Source of the DNA: Symsagittifera roscoffensis
Taxonomy: Eukaryota > Xenacoelomorpha > Acoela > Convolutidae
DNA length: 64,000 nucleotides
Direction: 5' to 3'
Assembly: GCF_963678635.1 (NCBI RefSeq)
Contig: NC_087070.1
Span: 28,682,048 to 28,746,047, forward strand
Of this stretch, positions 1 to 9,607 are shown one piece after another. Positions within the stretch are counted from its first letter, which is position 1. Each line of letters starts with the position of its first letter. Under the pieces are notes generated by a model. The model was not told the DNA's origin, made no database searches, and was given only the letters and a program-made list of their open reading frames with translations. Made by a program: the position numbers and the translations under genes.

Positions 1-217
1 AAGACGAACAAACCGTTGATTGCTTAGAAGTTGTAGGAGCATGCTTCTTCGCCACGTGATAAGTCATTTATTGTTGATTGTAAGTAAAATAATTACAATC
101 AGGACAAGAAATAACTCCTTTTGTACATTTCTTTCGATGTCGAGCTGCACGCGCCCTAACATACATGTTTCTACAGTTCCCACACTGAACTTTCTCGTTT
201 CTATTTAGCGACAGCAT
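1..217 (-). pseudogene. Zinc-finger exon, array copy a (cut by window edge)
   Basis: Only the N-terminal part is inside the window. It starts at the ATG at 217, directly after a pyrimidine-rich stretch ending in TTTAG that looks like a 3' splice site. It contains the first CCHC finger and runs off the left edge. The same TAA found in most other copies lies inside the second finger. Confidence 0.6.
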
Positions 218-489
218 CTAAAAAAAGGGAAAACTATTAAAACATTTAAAAAAAGAAATTAGTGCTAGGTACATATCCAAGTAGTAGATTTAAAATGTCC
301 CAAAAATTTATTTAATGATTCATACTTACTTTGAATTTATGGAAAAATAAGATTTTTTTCAAGTACTTATACAATACTTTTTTCATTTTTGGTACTACTT
401 CCACTTATGGCGTTGACTCATATTGTTTGTTTCCATTTTCATTTAATCTCAAAAATATTTCTCTCATTTCTCCTCATCGGATCAGTTTG

Positions 490-905
490 CTCTTCAAAAA
501 TGTACTCAAGAAAAGATATTAGCCCAAAACTGTAAAATAATTATTGATTTGGGCCAATTTGAAAAGTACCAACAAGTCTATCTTAGTAGAAAAGAAGGAA
601 AAGCCATATAGGCAATCCGGAATACCGTTATTCACGATGCCGAAAACCTTGGACTCGTACCTATAAAAGAAGCCAAATCTGCCAAAGAATCAACTATGGA
701 TCAGGAGCTCGACATCTGTATTAGAGTATATGAAATAGAAAAATACAACATAAGGAGGGTGTGTGTCACAATCAGGAAGTACAGTGTGAACGTTAACAAG
801 CCGACCTTCATTCAGATTCGACTCCTTCACTGCAAAACAGAATGAAGCAGTGAAACAAGTTGTACATTTAGAGCTAGGATATCTAAAGGAAATCAGAAAA
901 AAAAT
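490..905 (+). pseudogene. Plus-strand array frame, copy a (decayed)
   Basis: Homologous to the open frame at 6457-6912, but interrupted by stop codons, for example TAG in the CTTAGTAGAAAAG and CCATATAGG segments. It lies tail-to-tail with the zinc-finger exon of the next unit. Confidence 0.6.
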
Positions 906-944
906 ACAATTTAATCAAAATTGACATAAAATACTACCTTACTA

Positions 945-1412
945 TCAAATGACTTTCCAGTATTCTTTTATGAAATTAAAGAAAAATAGCCTATGTCTCC
1001 CGTTTTTTATCTCAGTATCCACCAGGAAGTGTTGACAAGCACTCAACTCCCCTTTGAGTTTATCTCCATCTTCCCCTTCCTCCTCCACAATCTTGCTCAA
1101 GTCTGCCACCGTATCACTTGGTTTCCATTGTTTCGCTCCATGTTCTTTGCTCCGATGTTGTTGGAGCGAATAGTAACTCCAAAACTCCTTCTTGCAAGAC
1201 GAACAAACCGTTGATTGCTCAGAAGTTGTAGGAGCATGCTTCTTCGCCACGTGATAAGTCATTTATTGTTGATTGTGAGTAAAATAATTACAATCACGAC
1301 AAGAAATAACTCCTTTTGTACATTTCTTTCGATGTCGAGCTGCAGGCGCCCTAACATACATGTTTCTACAGTCCCCACACTGAAATTTCTCGTATCTATT
1401 TAGCGACAGCAT
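945..1412 (-). pseudogene. Polinton-like zinc-finger exon, array copy b
   Basis: Reading begins at the ATG at 1412, which follows a T-rich TTAAG/TTTAG acceptor-like sequence. Three fingers can be seen in one frame. Finger 1 has CCHC spacing (C-x2-C-x11-H-x3-C). Finger 2 has C2H2 spacing (C-x2-C-x12-H-x4-H) but carries a TAA at 1263-1265 inside its loop. Finger 3 is a regular C2H2 finger (CSSC ... HRSKEH). After it come an acidic stretch (IVEEEGEDGDK) and the motif ACQHFLVDTE. The downstream 105 codons from the Met at 1262 are fully open. The protein ends soon after GRHRLF with a tail that looks like non-homologous read-out, as if the amplified unit cuts a longer protein there. No function can be assigned beyond DNA- or nucleic-acid-binding fingers; assignment to a Polinton gene is inference. 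Confidence 0.6.
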
Positions 1413-1687
1413 CTTAAAAAAGGGAGAACTATTAAAACATTTAAAAAAAAGAAATTAGTGCTAGGTACATATCCAAGTGGTAGATTTAAAATGTCCCAAA
1501 AATTTATTTAAGGTCTCATACTTACTTTAAATTTATGAAAAAATAAGATTTTTCTTCATGTACTTATACAATACCTTTTTCATTTTTGGTACTAATTCCA
1601 ATTATGGCGTTGACTCATATTGTTTGTTTCCATTTTCATTTAATCTCAAAATTATTTCTCTCATTTCTCCTCATCGGATCAGTTTGC

Positions 1688-2104
1688 TCTTCAAAAATGT
1701 ACTCAAGAAAAGATATTAGCCCAAAACTGTAAAATAATTTTTGATTTGGGCAAATTTGAAAAGTACCAACAAGTCTATCTTAGTAGAAAAGAAGGAGAAG
1801 CCATATAGGCAATCCGGATTACCGTTATTCACGATGCCGAACACCTTGGACTCGTACCTATAAAAGAAGCCAAATCTGCCAAAGAATCAACTATGGATCA
1901 GGAGCTCGACATCTGTATTAGAGTATATGAAATAGAAAAATACAACATAAGGAGGGTGTGTGTCACAATCAGGAAGTACAGTGTGAACTTTAACAAGCCG
2001 ACCTTCATTCAGATTCGACTCCTTCACTGCAAAACAGAATGAAGCAGTGAAACAAGTTGTACATTTAGAGCTAGGATATCTAAAGGAAATCAGAAAAAAA
2101 AATA
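1688..2104 (+). pseudogene. Plus-strand array frame, copy b (decayed)
   Basis: Same lesions as copy a (stops in the CTTAGTAGAAAAG and CCATATAGG segments), so copies a and b share a damaged ancestor. Confidence 0.6.
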
Positions 2105-2142
2105 CAATTTAATCAAAATTGACATAAAATACTACCTTATTA

Positions 2143-2610
2143 TCAAATGTCTTTCCAGTATTCTTTTATGAAATTAAAGAAAAATAGCCTATGTCTCCCG
2201 TTTTTTATCTCAGTATCCACCAGGAAGTGTTGACAAGCACTCAACTCCCCTTTGAGTTTATCTCCATCTTCCCCTTCCTCCTCCACAATCTTGCTCAAGT
2301 CTGCCACCGTATCACTTGGTTTCCATTGTTTCGCTCCATGTTCTTTGCTCCGATGTTGTTGGAGCGAATAGTAACTCCAAAACTCCTTCTTGCAAGACGA
2401 ACAAACCGTTGATTGCTCAGAAGTTGTAGGAGCATGCTTCTTCGCCACGTGATAAGTCATTTATTGTTGATTGTGAGTGAAATAATTACAATCAGGACAA
2501 GAAATAACTCCTTTTGTACATTTCTTTCGATGTCGAGCTGCAGGCGCCCTAACATACATGTTTCTACAGTCCCCACACTGAATTTTCTCGTATCTATTTA
2601 GCGACAGCAT
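2143..2610 (-). pseudogene. Polinton-like zinc-finger exon, array copy c
   Basis: Same arrangement as copy b: ATG at 2610, TAA inside finger 2 at 2461-2463, then 105 open codons from 2460. It differs from copy b mainly by the terminal residues (WKDI instead of WKVI). Like copy b it has Lys/Trp in finger 3 (CKKEFW) where later copies have Glu/Arg. Confidence 0.6.
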
Positions 2611-2783
2611 CTAAAAAAAGGGAGAACTATTAAAACATTTAAAAAAAAGAAATTAGTGCTAGGTACATATCCAAGTGGTAGATTTAAAATGTCCCAAAAA
2701 TTTATTTAAGGTCTCATACTTACTTTAAATTTATGGAAAAATAAGATTTTTCTTCATGTACTTATACAATACCATTTTCATTT

Positions 2784-3310
2784 TTGGTACTAATTCCAGT
2801 TATGGCGATGACTCATATTGTTTGTTTCCATTTTCATTCAATCTCAAAATTATTTCTCTCATTTGTCCTCATCGGATCAGTTTGCTCTTCAAAAATGTAC
2901 TCAAGAAAAGATATTAAACAAAACTATAAAATAATTATTGATTTGGGCCAATTTGAAAAGTCCCAACAAGTCTATCCTTGTTAAAAAGAAGGAGAAGAAA
3001 AATCGGCAATCCGGAATACCGTTATTCACGATGTCGAAAACCTTGGACTCGTACCTATAAATGAAGCCAAATCTGCCAAAGAATCAACTATAGATCAGGA
3101 GCTCGACATCTGTATTAGAGTATATGAAATAGCAAAATACAAGATAAGGAGGGTGTGTGTGTCACAATCAAGAAGTACAGTGTGAACGTGAACAAGCCGA
3201 CCTACATTCAGATTCGACTCCTTCACTGCAAAACAGAATGAAGCAATGAAACAAGTTGTACATTTAGAGCTAGGATATCTAAAGGAAATCAGAAAAAAAA
3301 TACAATTTAA
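2784..3310 (+). pseudogene. Plus-strand array frame, copy c (leader joined, then decayed)
   Basis: Here a one-base difference in the GATATTAAAC segment puts an upstream hydrophobic, leader-like stretch (HIVCFHFHSISKLFLSFVLI) into the same frame as the NYKIIIDLGQFEK start of the main frame. The joined frame opens at 2784 and has in-frame ATGs near 2801-2807. It stops after 66 codons at 2984, followed by further stops. The rest of the copy is homologous to the open frames in units d-g. Confidence 0.5.
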
Positions 3311-3340
3311 TCAAAATTGACATAAAATACTAACTTATTA

Positions 3341-3808
3341 TCAAATGACTTTCCAGTATTCTTTTATGAAATTAAAGAAAAATAGCCTATGTCTCCCGTT
3401 TTTTATCTGAGTATCCACCAGGAAGTGTTGACAAGCACTCAACTCCCCTTTGAGTTTATCTCCATCTTCCCCTTCCTCCTCCACAATCTTGCTCAAGTCT
3501 GCCACCGCATCACTTGGTTTCCATTGTTTCGCTCCATGTTCTTTGCTCCGATGTTGTTGGAGCGAATAGTAACTCCGAAACTCCTTCTCGCAAGACGAAC
3601 AAACCGTTGATTGCTCAGAAGTTGTAGGAGCAAGCTTCTTCGCCACGTGATAAGTCATTTATTGTTGATTGTAAGTAAAATAATTACAATCAGGACAAAA
3701 AATAACTCCTTTTGTACATTTCTTTTGATGTCGAGCTGCAGGCGCCCTAACATACATGTTTCTACAGTCCCCACACTGAACTTCCTCGTTTCTATTTAGC
3801 GACAGCAT
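3341..3808 (-). pseudogene. Polinton-like zinc-finger exon, array copy d
   Basis: ATG at 3808, TAA at 3659-3661 within finger 2, then 105 open codons. Private changes include AKKLAP for AKKHAP between fingers 2 and 3, which alters the second histidine of finger 2, and DTQIK for DTEIK near the end. Finger 3 reads CEKEFRS. Confidence 0.6.
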
Positions 3809-4058
3809 CTAAAAAAGGGAGAACTATTAAAACATAAAAAAAAAGAAATTAGTGCTTGGTACATATCAAAGTGGTAGATTTAAAATGTCCCAAAAATTTG
3901 TTTAATGACTCATACTTACTTTGAATTTATGGAAAAATAAGATTTTTTTTCAAGTAGTTATACAATACCTTTTTCATTTTTGGTACAACTTCCAATTATG
4001 GCGATGACTCATATTGTTTGTTTCCATTTTCATTTAATCTCAAAATTATTTCTCTCAT

Positions 4059-4439
4059 TTGTCCTCATTGGATCAGTTTGCTCTTCAAAAATGTACTCAA
4101 GAAAAGATATTAGCCCAAAACTATAAAATAATTATTGATTTGGGCCAATTTGAAAAGTCCCAACAAGTCTATTTTAGTGAAAAAGAAGGAGAAGCAATAT
4201 CGGCAATCCGGAATACCGTTATTCACGATGCCGAAAACCTTGGACTCGTACCTATAAATGAAGCCAAATCTGCCAAAGAATCAACTTTGGATCAGGAGCT
4301 CGACATCTGTATTAGAGTATATGAAATAGCAAAATACAAGATAAGGAGGGTGTGTGTGTGTCACAATCATGAAGTACAGTGTAAACGTGAACAAGCCGAC
4401 CTACATTCAGATTCGACTCTTCACTGCAAAACAGAATGA
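4059..4439 (+). CDS. Unrecognised array protein frame, copy d (126 codons, frameshifted end)
   Basis: Open from a TTG at 4059; no nearby ATG exists in this frame, so it may be an exon rather than a whole gene. The text is charged and hydrophilic, with KIIIDLGQFEKSQQVY near the start and DQELDICIRVYEIAKYK in the middle. A (GT)6 run replaces the (GT)4 of other copies and shifts the frame, so the last third differs from copy f and stops early. I do not recognise the family. Confidence 0.4.
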   Translation: MSSLDQFALQKCTQEKILAQNYKIIIDLGQFEKSQQVYFSEKEGEAISAIRNTVIHDAENLGLVPINEAKSAKESTLDQELDICIRVYEIAKYKIRRVCVCHNHEVQCKREQADLHSDSTLHCKTE

Positions 4440-4538
4440 AGCAATGAAACAAGTTGTACATTTAGAGCTAGGATATCTAAAGAAAATCAGAACAAAAGTA
4501 CAATTTAATCAAAATTGACATAAAATACTAACTTATTA

Positions 4539-5006
4539 TCAAATGACTTTCCAGTATTCTTTTATGAAATTATAGAAAAATAGCCTATGTCTCCCGTTTT
4601 TTATCTCAGTATCCACCAGGAAGTGTTGACAAGCACTCAACTCCCCTTTGAGTTTATCTCCATCTTCCCCTTCCTCCTCCACAATCTTGCTCAAGTCTGC
4701 CACCGTATCACTTGGTTTCCATTGTTTCGCTCCATGTTTTTTGCTCCGATGTTGTTGGAGCGAATAGTAACTCCGAAACTCCTTCTCGCAAGAGGAACAA
4801 ACCGTTGATTGCTCAGAAGTTGTAGGAGCATGCTTCTTCGCCACGTGATAAGTCATTTTTTGTTGATTGTAAGTAAAATAATTACAATCAGGACAAGAAA
4901 TAACTCCTTTTGTTTATTTCTTTCGACGTCGAGCTGCATGCGCCCTAACATACATGTTTCTACAGTCCCCACACTGAACTTTCTCGTTTCTATTTAGTGA
5001 CAGCAT
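4539..5006 (-). pseudogene. Polinton-like zinc-finger exon, array copy e
   Basis: This is the only complete copy in which the codon inside finger 2 (4857-4859) is AAA, a sense codon, rather than TAA. Finger 2 is therefore uninterrupted here. The frame is nevertheless closed upstream: a TAA replaces the last cysteine of finger 1 (near 4915). It also has HRSKKHG in finger 3 and FFYNF near the end. Confidence 0.6.
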
Positions 5007-5256
5007 CTAAAAAAAGAGAGAACTATTAAAACATAAAAAAAAGAAATTAGTGCTAGGTACATATCCAAGTGGTAGATTTAAAAAGTCCCAAAATTTTATT
5101 TAATGATACATACTTACTTTGAATTTATGGAAAAATAAGATTTTTTTTCAAGTACTTATACAATACTTTTTTCATTTTTGGTACTACTTCCACTTATGGC
5201 GTTGACTCATATTGTTTGTTTCCATTTTCATTTAATCTCAAAATTATTCCTCTCAA

Positions 5257-5637
5257 TTGTCCTCATCGGATCAGTTTGCTCTTCAAAAATGTATTCAAGA
5301 AAAGATTTTAATCCAAAACTATAAAATAATTATTGATTTGGGCCAATTTGAAAAGTCCCAACAAATCTATCTTAGTGAAAAAGAAGGAGAAGCAATATCG
5401 GCAATCCGGAATACCGTTATTCACGATGCCGAAAACCTTGGACTCGTACCTATAAATGAAGCCAAATCTGCCAAAGAATCAACTATGGATCAGGAGCTCG
5501 ACATCTGTATTAGAGTATATGAAATAGCAAAATACAAGATAAGGAGGGTGTGTGTGTGTCACAATCAAGAAGTACAGTGTAAACGTGAACAAGCCGACCT
5601 ACATTCAGATTCGACTCTTCACTGCAAAACAGAATGA
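5257..5637 (+). CDS. Unrecognised array protein frame, copy e (126 codons, frameshifted end)
   Basis: Nearly the same as copy d, with the same (GT)6 expansion and therefore the same shifted C-terminal end (VCVCHNQEVQCKRE). Opens at TTG 5257. Family not recognised. Confidence 0.4.
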   Translation: MSSSDQFALQKCIQEKILIQNYKIIIDLGQFEKSQQIYLSEKEGEAISAIRNTVIHDAENLGLVPINEAKSAKESTMDQELDICIRVYEIAKYKIRRVCVCHNQEVQCKREQADLHSDSTLHCKTE

Positions 5638-5736
5638 AGCAATGAAACAAGTTGTACATTTAGAGCTAGGATATCTAAAGAAAATCAGAAAAAAAATACA
5701 ATTTAATCAAAATTGACATAAAATACTAACTTATTA

Positions 5737-6204
5737 TCAAATGACTTTCCAGTATTCTTTTATGAAATTAAAGAAAAATAGCCTATGTCTCCCGTTTTTT
5801 ATCTCAGTATCCACAAGGAAGTGTTGACAAGCACTCAACTCCCCTTTGAGTTTATCTCCATCTTCCCCTTCCTCCTCCACAATCTTGCTCAAGTCTGCCA
5901 CCGTATCACTTGGTTTCCATTGTTTCGCTCCATGTTCTTTGCTCCGATGTTGTTGGAGCGAATAGTAACTCCGAAACTCCTTCTCGCAAGAGGAACAAAC
6001 CGTTGATTGCTCAGAAGTTGTAGGAGCATGCTTCTTCGCCACGTGATAAGTCATTTATTGTTGATTGTAAGTAAAATAAATACAATCAGGACAAGAAATA
6101 ACTCCTTTTGTTTATATCTTTCGACGTCGAGCTGCATGCGCCCTAACATACATGTTTCTACAGTCCCCACACTGAATTTTCTCGTTTCTATTTAGCGACA
6201 GCAT
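5737..6204 (-). pseudogene. Polinton-like zinc-finger exon, array copy f
   Basis: ATG at 6204. It has both lesions: a TAA at the finger 1 cysteine (near 6113) and the TAA inside finger 2 (6055-6057). The remaining 105 codons match the array consensus most closely. It shares the finger 1 lesion with copy e, so e and f are sister units. Confidence 0.6.
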
Positions 6205-6456
6205 CTAAAAAAAGGGAGAACTATTAAAACATAAAAAAAAAAGAAATTAGTGCTAGGTACATATCCAAGTGGTAGATTTAAAAAGTCACAAAATTTTATT
6301 TAATGTTACTTACTTACTTTGAATTTATGGAAAAATAAAAATTTTTTTCAAGTACTTATACAATACCTTTTTCATTTTTGGTACTACTTCCACTTATGGC
6401 GTTGACTCATATTGTTTGTTTCCATTTTCATTTAATCTCAAAATTATTTCTCTCAT

Positions 6457-6912
6457 TTGTCCTCATCGGATCAGTTTGCTCTTCAAAAATGTATTCAAGA
6501 AAAGATTTTAGTCCAAAACTATAAAATAATTATTGATTTGGGCCAATTTGAAAAATCCCAACAAGTCTATCTTAGTGAAAAAGAAGGAGAAGCAATATCG
6601 GCAATCCGGAATACCATTATTCACGATGCCAAAAACCTTGGACTCGTACCTATAAATGAAGCCAAATCTGCCAAAGAATCAACTATGGATCAGGAGCTCG
6701 ACATCTGTATTAGAGTATATGAAATAGCAAAATACAAGATAAGGAGGGTGTGTGTCACAATTAAGAAGTACAGTGTGAACGTGAACAAGCCGACCTACAT
6801 TCAGATTCGACTCTTCACTGCAAAACAGAATGAAGCAATGAAACAAGTTGTACATTTAGAGCTAGGATATCTAAAGGAAATCAGAAAAAAAATACAATTT
6901 GATCAAAATTGA
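6457..6912 (+). CDS. Unrecognised array protein frame, copy f (longest, 151 codons)
   Basis: Best preserved version. With (GT)4 the frame stays open through VTIKKYSVNVNKPTYIQIRL and QVVHLELGYLKEIRKKIQFD to a TGA at 6912. The protein is soluble-looking, with no transmembrane segment and no cysteine motif. The start is uncertain: the first in-frame start is TTG at 6457 and the region upstream is pyrimidine-rich. It converges with the zinc-finger exon of copy g, leaving about 20 bp between the two stop codons, a gene arrangement typical of compact viral or transposon genomes. Function unknown. Confidence 0.45.
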   Translation: MSSSDQFALQKCIQEKILVQNYKIIIDLGQFEKSQQVYLSEKEGEAISAIRNTIIHDAKNLGLVPINEAKSAKESTMDQELDICIRVYEIAKYKIRRVCVTIKKYSVNVNKPTYIQIRLFTAKQNEAMKQVVHLELGYLKEIRKKIQFDQN

Positions 6913-6931
6913 CATAAAATACTAACTTTTA

Positions 6932-7399
6932 TCAAATGACTTTCCAGTTTTCTTTTATGAAATTTAAGAAAAATAGCCTATGTCTCCCGTTTTTTATCTC
7001 AGTATCTATCAGGAAGTGTTGACAAGCACTCAACTCCCCTTTGAGTTTATCTCCATCTTCTCCTTCCTCCTCCACAATCTTGCTCAAGTCTGCCACCGTA
7101 TCACTTGGTTTCCATTGTTTTGCTCCATGTTCTTTGCTCCGATGTTGTTGGAGCAAATAGTAACTCCGAAACTCCTTCTCGCAAGACGAACAAACCGTTG
7201 ATTGCTCAGAAGTTGTAGGAGCATGCTTCTTCGCCACGTGATAGGTCATTTATTGTTGATTGTAAGTGAAATAATTACAATCAGGACAAGAAATAACTCC
7301 TTTTGTACATTTCTTTCGATGTCGAGCTGCAGGCGCCCTAACATACATGTTTCTACAGTCCCCACACTGAACTTCCTCGTTTCTGTTAAGCGACAGCAT
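6932..7399 (-). pseudogene. Polinton-like zinc-finger exon, array copy g
   Basis: Rightmost and most diverged unit. ATG at 7399, TAA at 7250-7252 within finger 2. Private changes in the 105-codon part include YYLLQQ in finger 3, QHFLID instead of QHFLVD and FFLNFIKENW at the end. The divergence at the array edge fits the usual pattern in which interior units are homogenised and edge units drift. Confidence 0.6.
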
Positions 7400-7730
7400 C
7401 TAAAAAAGGGAGAACTATTAAAACATTTAAAAAAAGAAATTAGTGCTTGGTACATATCAAAGTGGTAGATTTAAAAAGTCCCAAACTTTTATTTAATGAT
7501 ACATACTTACATTGAATTTATGGAAAAATAAGTTTTTTTTTCAAGTACTTATACAATACCTTTTTCATTTTTGGTACTACTTCCACTTATGGCGATGACT
7601 CATATTGTTTGTTTCCATTTTCATTTAATCTCAAAATTATTTCTCTCATTTGCCCTCATCGGATTAGTTTGCTCTTCAAAAATGTATTCAAGAAAAGATA
7701 TTAGTCCAAAACTATAAAATAATTATTGAT

Positions 7731-8093
7731 TTGGGCCAATTTGAAAAGTCCCAACAAGTCTATCTTAGTGAAAAAGAAGGAGAAGCAATATCGGCAATCC
7801 GGAATACCATTATTCACGATGCCAAAAACCTTGGACTCGTACCTATAAATGAAGCCAAATCTGCCAAAGAATCAACTATGGATCAGGAGCTCGACATCTG
7901 TATTAGAGTATATGAAATAGCAAAATACAACATAAGGAGGGTGTGTGTCACAATCAAGAAGTACAGTGTGAACGTGAACAAGCCGACCTATATTCAGATT
8001 CGACTCTCCACTGCAAAACAGAATGAAGCAATGAAACAAGTTGTACATTTAGAGCTAGGATATCTAAAGGAAATCAGACAAAATACAATTTAA
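7731..8093 (+). CDS. Unrecognised array protein frame, copy g (120 codons)
   Basis: A TAG (in GGATTAGTTTG near 7663) closes the N-terminal part, so the open stretch starts later than in copy f. It keeps the (GT)4 frame and ends KEIRQNTI. Last unit of the array. Confidence 0.4.
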   Translation: MGQFEKSQQVYLSEKEGEAISAIRNTIIHDAKNLGLVPINEAKSAKESTMDQELDICIRVYEIAKYNIRRVCVTIKKYSVNVNKPTYIQIRLSTAKQNEAMKQVVHLELGYLKEIRQNTI

Positions 8094-8165
8094 TCAAAAT
8101 TGACATAAAATACTAATTAATTATCAAATGACTTTCCAGTATTTTTTTATGAAATTAAATAAAAA

Positions 8166-8742
8166 TTTATTTAAATAATTTTTTATCAAAACTTAAGTAA
8201 ATTTGGTCGTATTTAAACAAAATTGAATTTCAAACACGAATGTATATTTACTTGAAAACATTATCATCATTTACCGAATCCGAATTTCTGAGTTTCATTG
8301 GTTAATTTCAAATTTTTTTCCTTAATTTGAGGTTAGTTTTGATTGACTTAATGAATTTCCTAAAAACTAATTAGACTCTAAATAAGGAAAAAATTTTTTT
8401 ATGGATTGTTATTACAAAATAATTTAAACATGATAAAACAATTCGAATTTTTTCAAAATATTTTGTTTATTTCAATAAAAAGTATATTTCTATCAAAACT
8501 CTGAAACGGACATTTATCAGAATTTGAGGTTGAATTACTAGAAAAACTAAAAAAGTGGTGGTAAGATGACGGTGATGGAGATTGTATTAATTTTAATTTG
8601 TAAAGAAACACAAAGTTCATTATTTTTGTTAAAAACAGGGAGAGGAGATTTCAAAAAAAAAGAGTGCTGCCAGATTTAACAACAATGTTTTTCTTTAGAA
8701 GAGTTAACTCAGATTGAGTGGTCAATCAACAAAAAAACAAAA
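8166..8742. other. AT-rich flank right of the array, no gene seen
   Basis: Homopolymer-rich sequence with no coding frame, repeat copy or RNA gene that I can support. Confidence 0.6.
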
Positions 8743-8915
8743 CAATGGAAGAGCCTATGAATCAAAAATTGAAGATAAGGAACATAAGTTACTGTTTCGA
8801 ATTTGATACAAATACAAGATCTAGATTTGTCAGAGTATCATTTAATCGATTATCTAAAGTTAAAAGAAATCGGTTGTTTATTTTAGAATATACCAAAAAG
8901 AAAGTGATAAAAATG
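8743..8915 (+). CDS. Possible small exon, basic protein, family unknown
   Basis: An ATG at 8743 opens 58 codons (start MEEPMNQKLKIRN, C-terminal part rich in Lys and Arg). The frame is followed at 8916 by GTAAGT, a consensus 5' splice site. No downstream exon could be linked with confidence, although the zinc-finger exon at 9.6 kb lies on the same strand. It may also be a chance frame. Confidence 0.25.
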
Positions 8916-9164
8916 TAAGTTTTGGTAATTTCTTTTTCCTCTGGTTAGAAATAGAATATAACGATGAAGTTTTGATTAAAATTTCAAAATTTCAGTTGAG
9001 TATCGAAAAAATAATGTAAACCAGACAAGAAATCTCATTTATCTCACTTTGGTGTCAAATGTATATGTTAGTTAATTTAGAACAATTCAATTAAATTGAT
9101 TGATTGGGAAGTTTCATAAGCAAAGTTTGGTTCTGATCTACAAAGTATTTTAAAATCTGTGAAT

Positions 9165-9410
9165 ACTTCATTCTGATTGGTTATTACCACAAATACTAAC
9201 TGTGAAGAAATCCTTGATATCTACAAACGATATTAAAATTGTCGAAAATTCCATGAGAAGTAGAGCTCAATTCTGATTGCTTGACATTAAATTTGTTGAA
9301 ATTTCAGTGGCCATTGAAGCGCGATTCTGATTGGTTGATATCAGAAAAGATAAACATTTCCTAATAAGTAATGCTCGATCCTTGTTGGTTGGTAGTAAAA
9401 CTTTTGAAAA
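9165..9410. repeat. Degenerate tandem repeat with CTGATTGG core
   Basis: The motif ATTCTGATTGGTTGATAT, or close variants, recurs near 9172, 9270, 9327 and 9388, with spacings of about 55-100 bp. It is flanked each time by related sequence (GAAATTTC / AGTAGAGCTC). A further single copy lies near 10025. The core contains ATTGG, the reverse of a CCAAT box. Confidence 0.5.
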
Positions 9411-9607
9411 CTTTATGGTTAGATTGGATAATTTTTATTTCAGCTAGGATAAATAGCATTTCCATTTTGATTTTTTTTACGTTAAAAACAATTGGTTGAA
9501 AAAATTTGCTGTTTTTTTTTTTACTTTCATTCCCTTTTGAGGCTATTCAACTCTTCTTTTCTAAAAACATTTTAAATCTCCCATTTATTCTTCTTTTAGT
9601 TATTGAG

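Larger units (their letters stand above)
1..8165. repeat. Macrosatellite: about 6.8 tandem copies of a 1.2-kb unit
   Basis: The same landmark (the antisense of the zinc-finger exon) recurs at 20, 1215, 2413, 3611, 4809, 6007 and 7202, giving periods of 1195, 1198, 1198, 1198, 1198 and 1195 bp. Copies differ by scattered substitutions and small indels, so amplification is recent but not immediate. The array is cut by the window start on the left. It ends near 8165, shortly after the zinc-finger terminator motif, where sequence becomes unrelated AT-rich DNA. Each unit holds two convergent coding segments: a zinc-finger exon on the minus strand and a 120-150 codon frame on the plus strand. The zinc-finger text resembles the N-terminal region of Polinton/Maverick polymerase-type proteins of invertebrates, which is recognition from memory and not a search result. 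Confidence 0.95.

Noticed and set aside
1..8165. CRISPR array or rDNA-type array
   Set aside because: The period is 1.2 kb with coding content and no spacer structure or rRNA sequence.
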